DNA of 64,000 nt from Bacillota bacterium (GTDB lineage: Bacteria; Bacillota; Clostridia; Christensenellales; SZUA-584): the NCBI GenBank assembly GCA_023391105.1, contig JAEWBO010000010.1, positions 1 to 64,000 on the forward strand, written 5' to 3'. Positions 41,769 to 50,946 of this stretch are shown piece after piece. Positions within the stretch are counted from its first letter, which is position 1, and each line of letters opens with the position of its first letter. The position numbers and the translations under genes were made by a program. The notes under the pieces were generated by a model that was not told where the DNA came from, searched no databases, and saw only the letters and a list, made by a program, of their open reading frames with translations.

Positions 41769-41792
41769 GCCTTGCTCCTGTCAACATATTTC

Positions 41793-41806
41793 ATGACGTT
41801 TGTCAT
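41793..41806. promoter_or_regulatory. Inverted repeat in the BMC operon leader (possible operator)
   Basis: ATGAC-GTTT-GTCAT, a perfect 5-bp interrupted palindrome about 11 bp downstream of the -10 box, at or just after the expected transcription start. Confidence 0.4.
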
Positions 41807-41816
41807 TGTTGTTTTT

Positions 41817-41845
41817 ATGATAATATAAGCGTACACTCATGTCAA
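41817..41845 (-). promoter_or_regulatory. Promoter of the BMC operon
   Basis: Minus-strand perfect TTGACA (plus 41840-41845), 17-bp spacer, TATCAT (plus 41817-41822), about 50 bp before the first start codon. It is the only strong promoter seen for the 12 kb that follow. Confidence 0.7.
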
Positions 41846-41861
41846 TATACATCGATTATAT

Positions 41862-41877
41862 TGCACATTTGTTCACA
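41862..41877. promoter_or_regulatory. Putative SorC-type binding site upstream of the BMC promoter
   Basis: TGCACATTTGTTCACA, 16 bp upstream of the -35 box. It matches a site before the adjacent regulator gene (42987-43002) at 15 of 16 bases. Placement upstream of -35 suggests activation. Confidence 0.55.
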
Positions 41878-41968
41878 CAGTTTTTATCAATCATTATCAA
41901 GCGTAAATAAAAAATGCCGGAATCCGGCGAAATTTAAACAAGAAAAGCCAATTATGCAAAATTTAAAA

Positions 41969-42907
41969 CTAGCAATATTTGAGTACGCTTATTGCGGCTT
42001 TTTCGTCGGTAATGAGAACATCGATATATCGGCCGCGCAATGCACCCAATATGACATCGGCTTTCTTTTCTCCCGCCGCAACGCCGATGACTGTCGGTAT
42101 CCTTTTTAACTCCTCTAAAGAAATGGCAATCATTTTATCGTTCAATGTTGAGTGGCAAAGATGCCCGTTAATGTCGATATAGCTGCCGCATATATCACCG
42201 ACGGCGCCCTCACTTATCAACTTCTCGGAGTCTACGATATTGATGTGTCCGGATCTGAACTGCGCACTCAATTCCGGCTTTGTTGAGCCAAGTCCGATAA
42301 CAGCCAGATCAATGCTCTTCATCTTTTGAAAATGGTTTTTAATGTGCGGCTCTTCCATGAGCAGGTCGCGCAGTATTTTGCTCTGCACCATAAAAGGGGC
42401 CTGCAATATATAGCTGTCTCCATTCAGCGCTTTGGCCAGATTGTGTGCCATCATGTTGGCATCGGTGTCGTTGGTCTTGTTTCCAGTACCTCCGACAAGT
42501 TGAATAACATCATCCTTTATAAAACTGTTCGGTTTAATATTTTTTACAATACTGTGTATCGTCGTTCCCCACGAAAGACCGATCAGCATACCGGATGACA
42601 GCATAGACTCGATATGCAAGGCCGCAGTCTGCCCCACCTTTTCTTTGTCGGCCTCTGCGCTGTAGCTCTGCGGTACGACGATGGCCTCATTGATCCCGAA
42701 AGTCTCCACTATTTTTTTCCCAAGCTCCTTGCCAAAAGAAGACACATCATCAATCTTAATCTGAACAATACCCTCTTTAATGCAAGATTGCAGCAAACGA
42801 GACACACTTGGGCGGGATACATGTATCTTTTTAGATATTTCCTCTTGCGATAAGCCTTCAATATAATACATCTTTGCGACATTTATCTTTAAATCCCGCC
42901 GATCCAT
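41969..42907 (-). CDS. SorC-family sugar-responsive regulator 1
   Basis: 312 residues from ATG 42907 (GGCGG site, 8-bp spacing). N-terminal helix-turn-helix (EGLSQEEISKKIHVSRPSVSRLL), then a sugar-phosphate-binding domain of the SorC/DeoR type (GLSWGTTI, LVGGTGN, GVAAGEKK). Family members bind phosphorylated sugars and act as activators or repressors. Being next to the BMC operon and sharing a 16-bp motif with it, this protein is the best candidate regulator of that operon and of itself. Confidence 0.88.
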   Translation of the reverse strand: MDRRDLKINVAKMYYIEGLSQEEISKKIHVSRPSVSRLLQSCIKEGIVQIKIDDVSSFGKELGKKIVETFGINEAIVVPQSYSAEADKEKVGQTAALHIESMLSSGMLIGLSWGTTIHSIVKNIKPNSFIKDDVIQLVGGTGNKTNDTDANMMAHNLAKALNGDSYILQAPFMVQSKILRDLLMEEPHIKNHFQKMKSIDLAVIGLGSTKPELSAQFRSGHINIVDSEKLISEGAVGDICGSYIDINGHLCHSTLNDKMIAISLEELKRIPTVIGVAAGEKKADVILGALRGRYIDVLITDEKAAISVLKYC

Positions 42908-42929
42908 TCTCATCACCGCCTTTTGTATT

Positions 42930-42958
42930 ATGATAATATACAATACCACTTCACGCAA
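42930..42958 (-). promoter_or_regulatory. Promoter of SorC regulator 1
   Basis: Minus-strand TTGCGT (plus 42953-42958), 17-bp spacer, TATCAT (plus 42930-42935). The -10 neighbourhood TATATTATCATAA matches that of the BMC promoter. Confidence 0.55.
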
Positions 42959-42986
42959 GTATAAAATTTCACGTTATCGTAATTTA

Positions 42987-43002
42987 TGCACTTTTGTTCA
43001 CA
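42987..43002. promoter_or_regulatory. Putative SorC-type binding site upstream of regulator 1
   Basis: TGCACTTTTGTTCACA, 28 bp upstream of the -35 box; one mismatch to the site at 41862-41877. Confidence 0.55.
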
Positions 43003-43171
43003 TTCAATCAGTCATTGTCTTATCTGTATACCATCACAACTTCCTCTTTTCCGGATTATTCTTAATGCTTGAAATGACGACAAAAAAATAGCTGCCCGCC
43101 GTTCCCACTTTATAAGGGAAAAACAGATAGCCATTATAGCTTAACCAGTCCATGTTTCTTTTTTACCCAGT

Positions 43172-44128
43172 CTATTTATCGAGTATCTCCAGCGCGCTTC
43201 TCGCTGTGTTTTCGTCTGTAACAAAATAGTCTATCACATTGGTTCGCAACGCGCCGATTATTGATAACAACTTATGTTTCCCCGCCGCGATACAGATCAC
43301 ATTCTTAATGCGTCTAAGCTTTTCATCATCAATACCCATTATTCTTGCGCTGTATTCGTTATTAATGAATTCGCCTTTAAGATTAAATCTTCTCGCGCAG
43401 ATATCGCCGATAACCCTTGATTCATTTCGTTCATATTGCTGTTTTTGCGCTATATCAAAAACCATACGATTGTCATAAAATTCAGGCGGTGCACCTGCAG
43501 ATACGATGGCGACATCCATATTGTCCCATTTCTCAATGATTGATTTCATGGATATGCTCTGCATATAGAGTTCTTTATCTTCAATAGATTCTGCGATGGC
43601 CGGCGCATAAATAAACGAGGGTGTCCCGTGCAGCTTTTCAGAAAACATACGGACCATCTCGTTAAGCTGATATTCGGACGATATTCTGGATGTCCCCCCG
43701 ATTAACGGAACAACGTTAATGTCGTTTAGCTTATTTCGATTCGTGAATGACATCATGAAGTCATAGCATGTCGTTCCCCACGCAATACCAATCGTGGTAT
43801 GGCTTCTCAACAAATCTTCAGCATAATCTGCCCCTTGAGACGCGACAATCCTCGTAATCATATGAATATCATCAATTGCCGTTGGAATGACGAGGCATCC
43901 TTTTAGTGAAAATCGCTTGATAAATTCGTCCGCAACATCCTGTACATTATTTTTGGGATCTTTTATGCTTATTTCAACAATGCCGAAATCTTTTGCTTCA
44001 GAAAGCATCATTGAAACGGATGATCTGGAAATCCCCAGTTGTTTTGCAATCTGCTCTTGCGTCATACCTCCGATATAATACATTTTAGAGGCTTGTACCA
44101 TGAGTTGAATATCGTACCGAGCCTTCAT
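43172..44128 (-). CDS. SorC-family sugar-responsive regulator 2
   Basis: 318 residues from ATG 44128, where GGAG lies 9 bp upstream and the sequence MKARYDIQLMV matches the start of regulator 3. HTH (GGMTQEQIAKQLGISRSSVSMML), then a sugar-binding domain (GIAWGTTCYDFM, PLIGGTSRISSEYQLNEMV). It is a close paralogue of regulator 3 at 50947-51969 and only distantly related to regulator 1. It flanks the aldo/keto reductase and importer genes and could control them. Confidence 0.87.
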   Translation of the reverse strand: MKARYDIQLMVQASKMYYIGGMTQEQIAKQLGISRSSVSMMLSEAKDFGIVEISIKDPKNNVQDVADEFIKRFSLKGCLVIPTAIDDIHMITRIVASQGADYAEDLLRSHTTIGIAWGTTCYDFMMSFTNRNKLNDINVVPLIGGTSRISSEYQLNEMVRMFSEKLHGTPSFIYAPAIAESIEDKELYMQSISMKSIIEKWDNMDVAIVSAGAPPEFYDNRMVFDIAQKQQYERNESRVIGDICARRFNLKGEFINNEYSARIMGIDDEKLRRIKNVICIAAGKHKLLSIIGALRTNVIDYFVTDENTARSALEILDK

Positions 44129-44301
44129 TTGTCCATTCTCCATTTCCAAATATTTTAATTATCTTGTCAAAATAATAATGTATATTTTAGCATTACACCA
44201 TACCGTTTGGCAAGTCCGCGCCGAGTTTCATAAATATATCGACTGTACCATAATTTCCCTTAAAGCTTCAGCGATTAAACATCTCAATTCTATGATTATA
44301 C

Positions 44302-44334
44302 AGATAACGCCCCAAAAAATATGGGACGTTATCT
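44302..44334 (-). terminator. Long hairpin after the aldo/keto reductase gene
   Basis: A 12-bp stem with one mismatch (AGATAACGCCCC 44302-44313 with 44323-44334) around an A-rich loop. It lies 40 bp beyond the stop codon of the reductase; no clear T run follows on the minus strand, so terminator function is tentative. Confidence 0.4.
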
Positions 44335-44373
44335 TTCGTCTTAGTTATGCAATCCTAAAATGTCACGCCACTA

Positions 44374-45318
44374 TCATCCAATTATCTCTTTGTATTTCTT
44401 ATCAATGTAGGCCAGTTCATCAGCGGTGAGCTCCCAGTCGGCAGCACTGGCGTTTTCATAGGCCATTTCCGGCGTTGTTGCGCCCATCAGTGAACAGGTA
44501 ACACCCGGCTGCGACAGCACCCAGTTGATGGATACCTGCGCAACGGTGGTGCCTTTATCACCTGCAATACCGCGAAGAACATCAAGAAGCTTCTGACACT
44601 TAGACCACATCGGCTCCTCATAGAACGAATAAAAACCAGAGCGAAGCTCTTTGCCGCCTGTGACCGGCTTTTGCATCTTGCCCGTGAGTATGCCGCCGCC
44701 CAAGGAGCCGTATGTGATGACACCAACCCCGTTCTCCTTGCAGACAGGAATAATTCCATTCTCAACCGAGACGCGGTTAAGCATGCTCATCGGAGGCTGA
44801 ACCACGGATATGTCCGCTATGTCGATCGCTTTTTGAACAAGCGCGGCATCAAAGTTTGACACACCTATCGCGCGAATCTTTCCTTCTTCCTTAAACTTAA
44901 CCATCAGTTCAAGCGCATCGTCAATACTGTTATTGAAATCAGGCCAGTGTATGAAATAAAGATCGATGTAGTCCGTCTCGAGCCGGCGAAGTGAGTCTTC
45001 AAGCTCTCGCCTCATGATATTCGTATTTAGGCAACGGACATATTCCCCATCAATACGCAGCACACCTAGCTTCGTCGCCAAAACGACTTTGTCGCGCAGT
45101 CCCTTAATGGCCTTTGCCACGACTCTCTCGGAAGCGCCGTCCATTCCGTAGGCAGCCGCCGTATCCACCATGTTCACGCCCGCATCGACAGACGCCCTTA
45201 TCGCATCGATGGCGATCTTTTCATCCACCTCACCGAAAAAGTCGTTGCCCATTTCCCATGTGCCCTGACCGATAACTGAAATATCGATGCCGCTGTTGCC
45301 CATTTTTCTATATTTCAT
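44374..45318 (-). CDS. Aldo/keto reductase
   Basis: 314 residues, NAD(P)H-dependent TIM-barrel reductase. Catalytic tetrad visible: Asp in NMVDTAAAYG with its Tyr, Lys in LATKLG, His in YFIHWP. The C-terminal cofactor loop has GATTPEMAYEN. It may reduce the short aldehyde to an alcohol (for example lactaldehyde to propanediol), a role otherwise unfilled because no alcohol dehydrogenase is encoded in the BMC operon, or it may act on the free sugar. No targeting peptide. Confidence 0.88.
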   Translation of the reverse strand: MKYRKMGNSGIDISVIGQGTWEMGNDFFGEVDEKIAIDAIRASVDAGVNMVDTAAAYGMDGASERVVAKAIKGLRDKVVLATKLGVLRIDGEYVRCLNTNIMRRELEDSLRRLETDYIDLYFIHWPDFNNSIDDALELMVKFKEEGKIRAIGVSNFDAALVQKAIDIADISVVQPPMSMLNRVSVENGIIPVCKENGVGVITYGSLGGGILTGKMQKPVTGGKELRSGFYSFYEEPMWSKCQKLLDVLRGIAGDKGTTVAQVSINWVLSQPGVTCSLMGATTPEMAYENASAADWELTADELAYIDKKYKEIIG

Positions 45319-45376
45319 TTTTACCCTCCTCCGATAAATATATATTTTTGATCTTACTTATGACCTTAACGTGTTT

Positions 45377-45883
45377 TCATTCAAACGCGTCGAGCACTTC
45401 AATTTGCTGCTCTTTCGGGATATTGATAACCAGACAATCTGTTGCGTATGTCCTCTCCGGCAGCGCGCATAGGATATGAACCTTTTTGCACTTATATGGG
45501 AAACCGGCATTATGCCATACCCCTGCCTTCACGTTGATGATCGTGCCCTTGGGCAACAGAAACACCTCAATCTCATCATACGGTACTTCTCCCGCTTGGG
45601 TTGCCGGGGCCACATGCATCAGATAATCACCGTCCAGGCAAATTATCGATTCATGGCAGGTGTTGTGCATTTCGATGCAGTTAATAATGTGCGGACGGTC
45701 TTCGACCACACAGGCGGAATATGAAACGTTCGTTGCGCAGCCAAGGCTTTGCTGCACCATGTCGCGATAGAATTCGACAGGCGGAGCACCCAGCTTGTCA
45801 CCCTTGGGGTCGAGTATACTCGCGTAGCTTCCGTATTTTGCAAATGCTTCCTGTGTCAGCCTTTTAATCTTAATCTGTCTCAT
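45377..45883 (-). CDS. Cupin-like protein resembling DUF4867/ureidoglycolate lyase
   Basis: 168 residues from ATG 45883 (GAGGAGG site). Beta-rich, with a possible metal site formed by EMHNTCHESI and VWHNAGFP, consistent with a double-stranded beta-helix (cupin). I link it tentatively to DUF4867-type proteins, which occur in sugar-catabolic operons of Firmicutes; the enzymatic role is not established. It sits between the importer permease and the reductase, so it may isomerise or open the imported sugar or a lactone. Confidence 0.65.
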   Translation of the reverse strand: MRQIKIKRLTQEAFAKYGSYASILDPKGDKLGAPPVEFYRDMVQQSLGCATNVSYSACVVEDRPHIINCIEMHNTCHESIICLDGDYLMHVAPATQAGEVPYDEIEVFLLPKGTIINVKAGVWHNAGFPYKCKKVHILCALPERTYATDCLVINIPKEQQIEVLDAFE

Positions 45884-45981
45884 TAACAACCTCCTCGCTT
45901 TATCGTTCTCAAGCGTCTTGCTTTATGAAAGAAAACCGTTCTTCCTGTTTACCCATTGTCAAACGCTTATTCACACCGTAC

Positions 45982-46986
45982 CTATTGGGCAATCGTCTCT
46001 CTTGTCAGCACATGATTCAGTGCGACTGCCAGCACCAGCACAACGCCTTTCGCAAGAGACTCCCAATAGTTCGGAATAACCGATTTTAATCCGAGTGTTA
46101 AGCAAGCAATAATCAGCGCGCCAATGACCGATTTGACCACTGACCCTTCACCGCCCGTAAATACTGTACCGCCCAGCAAAACCGCAATAATCGCTTCGGT
46201 CTCCACGCCGATGCCTGTGTATGGCTCACCGATCATCAAGTAGCTCCCGCGCGCGACACCCGCAAGCGCCGAAAGCACGCCAAGCATAATGTAAACGCCC
46301 CAGACGACTTTCACAGAATTGATGCCTGAAAGCTCGGCCGCTGTCCGGTTGCCCCCTATAGCCGCGATATATTTTCCCAATATTGTTTTGCGCTGCACGA
46401 TGACGAGCAAGACGATCACCAAAACCGTTGCAATAACCGCCCACGACACCCCGGTGTTCTTTATAACTTCCGTACGGGCAAAGTCTCCTACCCATGCCGG
46501 CATCTGCATCCCGTCTCCGCTTTTTATTGAAGATACGCCCTCAGGAACCAAATACCTTGCTATTCCCTGGTACACGCTCATGGTGATTAAAGTCGCTATA
46601 ACAGGCGTTATTCGCATTTTCATTACCAGCCAGCCATTGATCCAGCCAAGTACGAAGCCAACTGCCAGTGTAATCAGCAATGCGGGCAGGAAAGCGAATC
46701 CGTTGAGCACCATGATGGCGTAAAACACCGTCGTCAGGCTTAATGTGCTTCCAACCGAAAGATCGATGTTGCCCGAGATCATTATATAAGTAAACCCGCT
46801 TGAAATCATGATAATGGGCACGGACATTCTTATTATGTTGGTTAAGTTGTCAAAATAGAGGAAATTACCCCTTTGGAACAGCTCACCCTTGGTAAGACTC
46901 AAAGCAATGACGACCAACAACAGAATCAGGTATACGTAAACACTTTTGATAATGTTCTTTCCGCTATATTTTGCACTAGGTTGCAT
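45982..46986 (-). CDS. Sugar ABC transporter permease 2 (RbsC/BPD_transp_2 family)
   Basis: About 334 residues from ATG 46986 (GGGGTG site); the frame reaches 47007 and overlaps the previous gene by 4 bp. Eight to ten transmembrane helices; family signature ELSGINSVKVVWGVYIMLG and GEGSVVKSVIGALIIA. It pairs with the permease at 47004-48020 to form the channel of the importer. Confidence 0.92.
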   Translation of the reverse strand: MQPSAKYSGKNIIKSVYVYLILLLVVIALSLTKGELFQRGNFLYFDNLTNIIRMSVPIIMISSGFTYIMISGNIDLSVGSTLSLTTVFYAIMVLNGFAFLPALLITLAVGFVLGWINGWLVMKMRITPVIATLITMSVYQGIARYLVPEGVSSIKSGDGMQMPAWVGDFARTEVIKNTGVSWAVIATVLVIVLLVIVQRKTILGKYIAAIGGNRTAAELSGINSVKVVWGVYIMLGVLSALAGVARGSYLMIGEPYTGIGVETEAIIAVLLGGTVFTGGEGSVVKSVIGALIIACLTLGLKSVIPNYWESLAKGVVLVLAVALNHVLTRETIAQ

Positions 46987-47003
46987 CCTATTCACCCCTT
47001 TCA

Positions 47004-48020
47004 TCACGAATTGCGCTTATCAAGCGCATATCTCTGCGCAAGAATCGCTAAAAACGTGACCACACCTTTTAAGATAAACTGCCATTCTGGCCGCAGCAGC
47101 AGGCTTGTCGCAGCGGATGCCACAACCCCGATGATAAGGGCGCCGACCACAGTACCTGCAACCGAACCAAACCCACCGTCAATGCTTGTTCCGCCTAGCA
47201 AAGTGACAACCAGCGCGCTAAACTCTAAGCCTTCGCCGCGGCTTGAAATGGCTGCTTTGGTTTCAGATGCGAGAAGTATTCCGGTGATTCCCGCAAGGAG
47301 TGAGCTAAGAAGATACAAAATTGTAATATGCCTTTCAACCTTGATGCCTGATAGACGCGCCGCTTCTCTATTGGCACCAATTAAATACGTTCTTCTGCCG
47401 AAAGTTGTTTTCTTCTCAACAAAGAGGGCAATAATCACGAGCAGAGCAGCAATCACCACCGCGATTTTGATGGGACCCACCAGTGTGACATTCCCGACGA
47501 CTCCGTAAACATCCGGTAAGCCGGCGCTGCGTTGTGCACCCATCGTGATCACCTGCGCCACACCCCTCGCGATCGACATCGTTCCCAGAGTCACGATGAT
47601 GGACGCCACCTTCAGGTGTGCGATGAAGTATGAATTGAGCAAACCGATTATCAGCGCGGCCAGCAAGGCCAAGACGACACTCAAGCCGTACCCCATGCCA
47701 AGGCCTGTTGCCAGCTCGGAAAAACCCTCCGACTGTGTCTGGCAGAAGTAAGCAGAAAGCACCCCCGTCATGGCGATGGTCCCGCCGACCGACATATCGA
47801 AGTGGCCAGTAATCAGCAGAAACGTGACGCCAATGCCAAGAATCACAACATACCAATTGTTGGCCAGTAAATTTAGCACGATCGGTACAGAGAAATATTT
47901 CGGTATCAGCAGACTCGCAAGTGAGAAAGCCAAGATCAGAACAATGATCATTGAGAGCGTTATGAAGGATTCATTGCTCATCTTTCCGTTTTTAAAGAAA
48001 CTGCCTTTTTTGTTAAACAT
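47004..48020 (-). CDS. Sugar ABC transporter permease 1 (RbsC/BPD_transp_2 family)
   Basis: 338 residues from ATG 48020, two bases after the ATPase stop codon (TGATATG). Hydrophobic throughout, with the family loop LIGANREAARLSGIKV and the C-terminal GTSIDGGFGSVAGTVVGALI. Together with permease 2 it forms a heterodimeric channel. Confidence 0.92.
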   Translation of the reverse strand: MFNKKGSFFKNGKMSNESFITLSMIIVLILAFSLASLLIPKYFSVPIVLNLLANNWYVVILGIGVTFLLITGHFDMSVGGTIAMTGVLSAYFCQTQSEGFSELATGLGMGYGLSVVLALLAALIIGLLNSYFIAHLKVASIIVTLGTMSIARGVAQVITMGAQRSAGLPDVYGVVGNVTLVGPIKIAVVIAALLVIIALFVEKKTTFGRRTYLIGANREAARLSGIKVERHITILYLLSSLLAGITGILLASETKAAISSRGEGLEFSALVVTLLGGTSIDGGFGSVAGTVVGALIIGVVASAATSLLLRPEWQFILKGVVTFLAILAQRYALDKRNS

Positions 48021-48021
48021 A

Positions 48022-49509
48022 TCAGCATGCACCCCCAGTACAGACATGAATGACCCGCTGGGCATCAATATCAACGCCGTTTTGCAGCTCTAAACGGATC
48101 TCACCCTCATAAAGCAGAAAAATACGGTCACATGAATTCAATATTTCCGGCAGTTCAGAAGAGAAAAACATAATCGATTTTCCTTCCTTGGCCAGCTCGC
48201 GAATGATATGATAGATTTCCGATTTTGCACCGACATCAATACCTCTCGTCGGTTCGTCCAGCAATAGCAGGTTGGCATCCGCAAACAGGCATTTTGAAAA
48301 AACGACTTTCTGCTGATTACCGCCTGATAGCTTGGCCGTTTCCTTTTCCATTGAGTCCGTTTTGATATTCAGCTTTTGTATATATTCTTTCGCGACAGCA
48401 CGCTCTTTGCCGGCATCAATGATTCCGCCATGCGAAATCTTGCCCATGTTCATCACCGGAATATTGCGTTTGATTGTCAACAACGTAAACAATCCTTGCG
48501 TTCTTCTTTCCTCCGGCACAAACGCAATACCGGCTTCAATTGTTTTGCTTGGCATGGAACCGAGCTTCTTGCCGTTAAATTCGATATCACCTGTATACTT
48601 ATCCGCACCGAAAATAGCCCGTGCAAGCTCTGTTTTCCCGGCACCGATCAGCCCGTAGAAGCCTACGATCTCACCTTTTTTAATCTTAAAGGATATATCT
48701 TTGAGCTTATGATTGCTGAGATTTTTAACATCTAGCAGCGTTTCTTGAGACGGGATGTCTCTCGGTTCATATTGCTCCATCACCGATTTGCCGATCATCA
48801 TCCGAATCAGTTCCATACGGTCTTTGACTTCACTCATCGGTTTTGTTTCAATATGTTTGCCGTCACGCATCACCGTAACGTCATCTCCAAGTTCAAATAT
48901 CTCATCAAGTCGATGTGAAATATAAATCACTGTGACATTTTGCTCGCGTAACCGCTTCACTATTTTAAAAAGCCTTTCAATTTCGCTTTCCGATAACGCT
49001 GCGGTCGGTTCGTCCATGATGATAATTTCCGCATCAGAAGCGACAGCTTTTGCAATCTCGATGATTTGTTTTTTTGCAACGCTTAACCTTGATACCCGTT
49101 CTTTGGGATTAATGCCGGGCTCTATATCCTTTAATACGTCAGTAATTTTTTTAATCTTATCTGTTTTGCGTAAAAACCCGAATTTTGTATCTTCTACGCC
49201 GAGTGTGAGATTTTCTTCAACTGTCAACTGATCAACAACATTGAGTTCCTGAAACAAAGTGCTTATTCCTTTATTGTTTGCATCCTTTGTGCTGCTCGCG
49301 CTGTATTCTTGCCCGTTAAGATAAATCGTTCCGGACGTTCTTGCAAACGCGCCTGTCAGAATTTTTATGAGCGTCGATTTGCCGGCACCGTTTTCTCCCA
49401 CCAGACAATGAACCGTGTTTTTACGGACGTTGAAGCTGACATCGTTCACCGCCCTTACGCCCGGAAAATCTTTGATCAGGTTTTTGATTTCCAACGCATA
49501 ATCACTCAT
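48022..49509 (-). CDS. Sugar ABC transporter ATP-binding protein (RbsA type, two ATPase domains)
   Basis: 495 residues with two fused ATPase domains. Domain 1: Walker A GENGAGKSTLI, Walker B IIIMDEPTAAL. Domain 2: degenerate Walker A GLIGAGKTELA, signature LSGGNQQKVV, Walker B LLLLDEPTRGID. The architecture is that of RbsA/MglA/XylG and drives uptake of a pentose, hexose or similar monosaccharide. Confidence 0.93.
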   Translation of the reverse strand: MSDYALEIKNLIKDFPGVRAVNDVSFNVRKNTVHCLVGENGAGKSTLIKILTGAFARTSGTIYLNGQEYSASSTKDANNKGISTLFQELNVVDQLTVEENLTLGVEDTKFGFLRKTDKIKKITDVLKDIEPGINPKERVSRLSVAKKQIIEIAKAVASDAEIIIMDEPTAALSESEIERLFKIVKRLREQNVTVIYISHRLDEIFELGDDVTVMRDGKHIETKPMSEVKDRMELIRMMIGKSVMEQYEPRDIPSQETLLDVKNLSNHKLKDISFKIKKGEIVGFYGLIGAGKTELARAIFGADKYTGDIEFNGKKLGSMPSKTIEAGIAFVPEERRTQGLFTLLTIKRNIPVMNMGKISHGGIIDAGKERAVAKEYIQKLNIKTDSMEKETAKLSGGNQQKVVFSKCLFADANLLLLDEPTRGIDVGAKSEIYHIIRELAKEGKSIMFFSSELPEILNSCDRIFLLYEGEIRLELQNGVDIDAQRVIHVCTGGAC

Positions 49510-49590
49510 TGATATCTCCCCATTCTATAATTTTGGGGAGGGGCTCTTGCCGAGCCACCCCCCAAACAATGCTATAGGCCTAAGTGTTGG

Positions 49591-50724
49591 TTATTTTACA
49601 TCGTCTTCAGTCAGGCTTGTGCCAAACTGATCGTTGTACCACTTGAGCGCGTCGGCAAGCGTCATGTTCCATGCATCAACCACCTGAACCGGCCCGAAGA
49701 TTTCTTCGGAAGGATCAGAAACCTGATTGATCTCGCCTAAGTAAACCTTAACAATCATATCGATGATCGCTTCAGATGTACCGATCGGGGGCAGTCCGAG
49801 CGAGGCCTTAAGAGAGCTTTCAGGGTTGAAAATGTCTTTAAGCTCCGAAACAGGGCAGTCAACGCTGCAGACGATTTCAGTTGTCGGCACGCCGTCCTTC
49901 ATTTTGCCGCGTCCTGCATCGATAAGTGCCGCCATCGCACCGGGTGTTAAGTCACCGGCTTCGGAATAGATGATGTTGACTTCGGGGTTCGTTACAAGCA
50001 GATTGCTCAGAGCTGTCTTCGTTGCATCTGCGCCGCCGCTGCAGTCTTGACAACCAAGGTCAGTGTAATTGCCGGCACCGACAACGCTCTCAATACCCTG
50101 CACAAACGGGTCTGTACGTCCGGTTTTCACTTCTCTGTTATCCGGCCAGCCAAGCTGCACAGTTACGATCGGCTTGTCGGGGTTAGCTTCAATCCAAGCT
50201 TTTGCCGCGTCCGCGCCCATCTGGAAAGAGCCGCCGGCTTCATCGCTTCTGTATGTCGGAATTCCGGTGTCGCCCAAGGGGCTGAAGAACGACGTCATTG
50301 CGATACCTGCTTCAATAGCCGCTTCCACGCCGGGTTTTGCCGCATCTGCTTCCCAAATCTGAAGGGTTGCGCCGTTGAAATCGGATGTCGCAAGCATGTC
50401 AACATTCTGTGTCATCACGTTTGCATCCGATTGGCCGTCAATGATGACGACTTCCGCACCATACTTTTCTTTCGCGTAGTCAACAGCAGCCTGTGCACGC
50501 GCCTGATGGAACTCGTTTGCAAGTGTCGAAACGAAATATGCAATCTTCATTCCTTCAGCTGTCTTTTCATCGGACGCAACAGAGGGTTCCTCAGCAGGTT
50601 CATTCTGAGCCGGAGCTTCCGTTACTTCCGGAGACTCTGATACCGTCGGTGTGCTCGCCTGACAGCCTGCCAGTATTCCTAAGGTAAGCAGTACGCTCAA
50701 AAAAATCACGATAACCTTTCTCAT
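49591..50724 (-). CDS. Sugar-binding lipoprotein of the ABC importer (RbsB-like)
   Basis: 377 residues. Lipoprotein signal peptide with lipobox LAGC (Cys about 21), then an acidic Ser/Pro/Glu-rich linker and a periplasmic-binding-protein fold (MKIAYFVSTLANEFHQARAQ, VVIIDGQSDANVMTQNVDML). It is the first gene of the importer operon, behind a strong promoter. The ligand is likely a monosaccharide or polyol; sequence alone does not say which. Confidence 0.92.
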   Translation of the reverse strand: MRKVIVIFLSVLLTLGILAGCQASTPTVSESPEVTEAPAQNEPAEEPSVASDEKTAEGMKIAYFVSTLANEFHQARAQAAVDYAKEKYGAEVVIIDGQSDANVMTQNVDMLATSDFNGATLQIWEADAAKPGVEAAIEAGIAMTSFFSPLGDTGIPTYRSDEAGGSFQMGADAAKAWIEANPDKPIVTVQLGWPDNREVKTGRTDPFVQGIESVVGAGNYTDLGCQDCSGGADATKTALSNLLVTNPEVNIIYSEAGDLTPGAMAALIDAGRGKMKDGVPTTEIVCSVDCPVSELKDIFNPESSLKASLGLPPIGTSEAIIDMIVKVYLGEINQVSDPSEEIFGPVQVVDAWNMTLADALKWYNDQFGTSLTEDDVK

Positions 50725-50747
50725 TTTTTCCTCCTGTATGTTATTGT

Positions 50748-50770
50748 TTAATCAACTTTCTGTTGATTAA
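50748..50770. promoter_or_regulatory. Perfect 9-bp inverted repeat in the importer mRNA leader
   Basis: TTAATCAAC-N5-GTTGATTAA, 23 bp before the start codon of the binding protein. It could be an operator or an RNA hairpin close to the ribosome site. Confidence 0.55.
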
Positions 50771-50837
50771 CTTTGTTTGACAAATCCCAAAATGCGCTTT
50801 GAAATGGTTGGCATAAATTATGTTCTAACAATTGTTA

Positions 50838-50866
50838 ATGTTAGCATATGCTTTGGAATATGTCAA
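50838..50866 (-). promoter_or_regulatory. Promoter of the sugar importer operon
   Basis: Minus-strand perfect TTGACA (plus 50861-50866), 17-bp spacer, TAACAT (plus 50838-50843). A palindrome AACAATTGTT (50827-50836) lies at the expected start site. Confidence 0.7.
50845..50860. promoter_or_regulatory. Shared 16-bp motif inside the importer promoter spacer
   Basis: CATATGCTTTGGAATA fills the spacer between -35 and -10, a position suited to repression. The same motif with one change occurs at 55763-55778 before the second class II aldolase gene. Confidence 0.55.
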
Positions 50867-50946
50867 TACAAAATTTATAAATAATTTCAGTGACAAAACA
50901 TATTGGTTGATTATCTGTATACTTGCAGAAATATTAAAAAAAGCCG

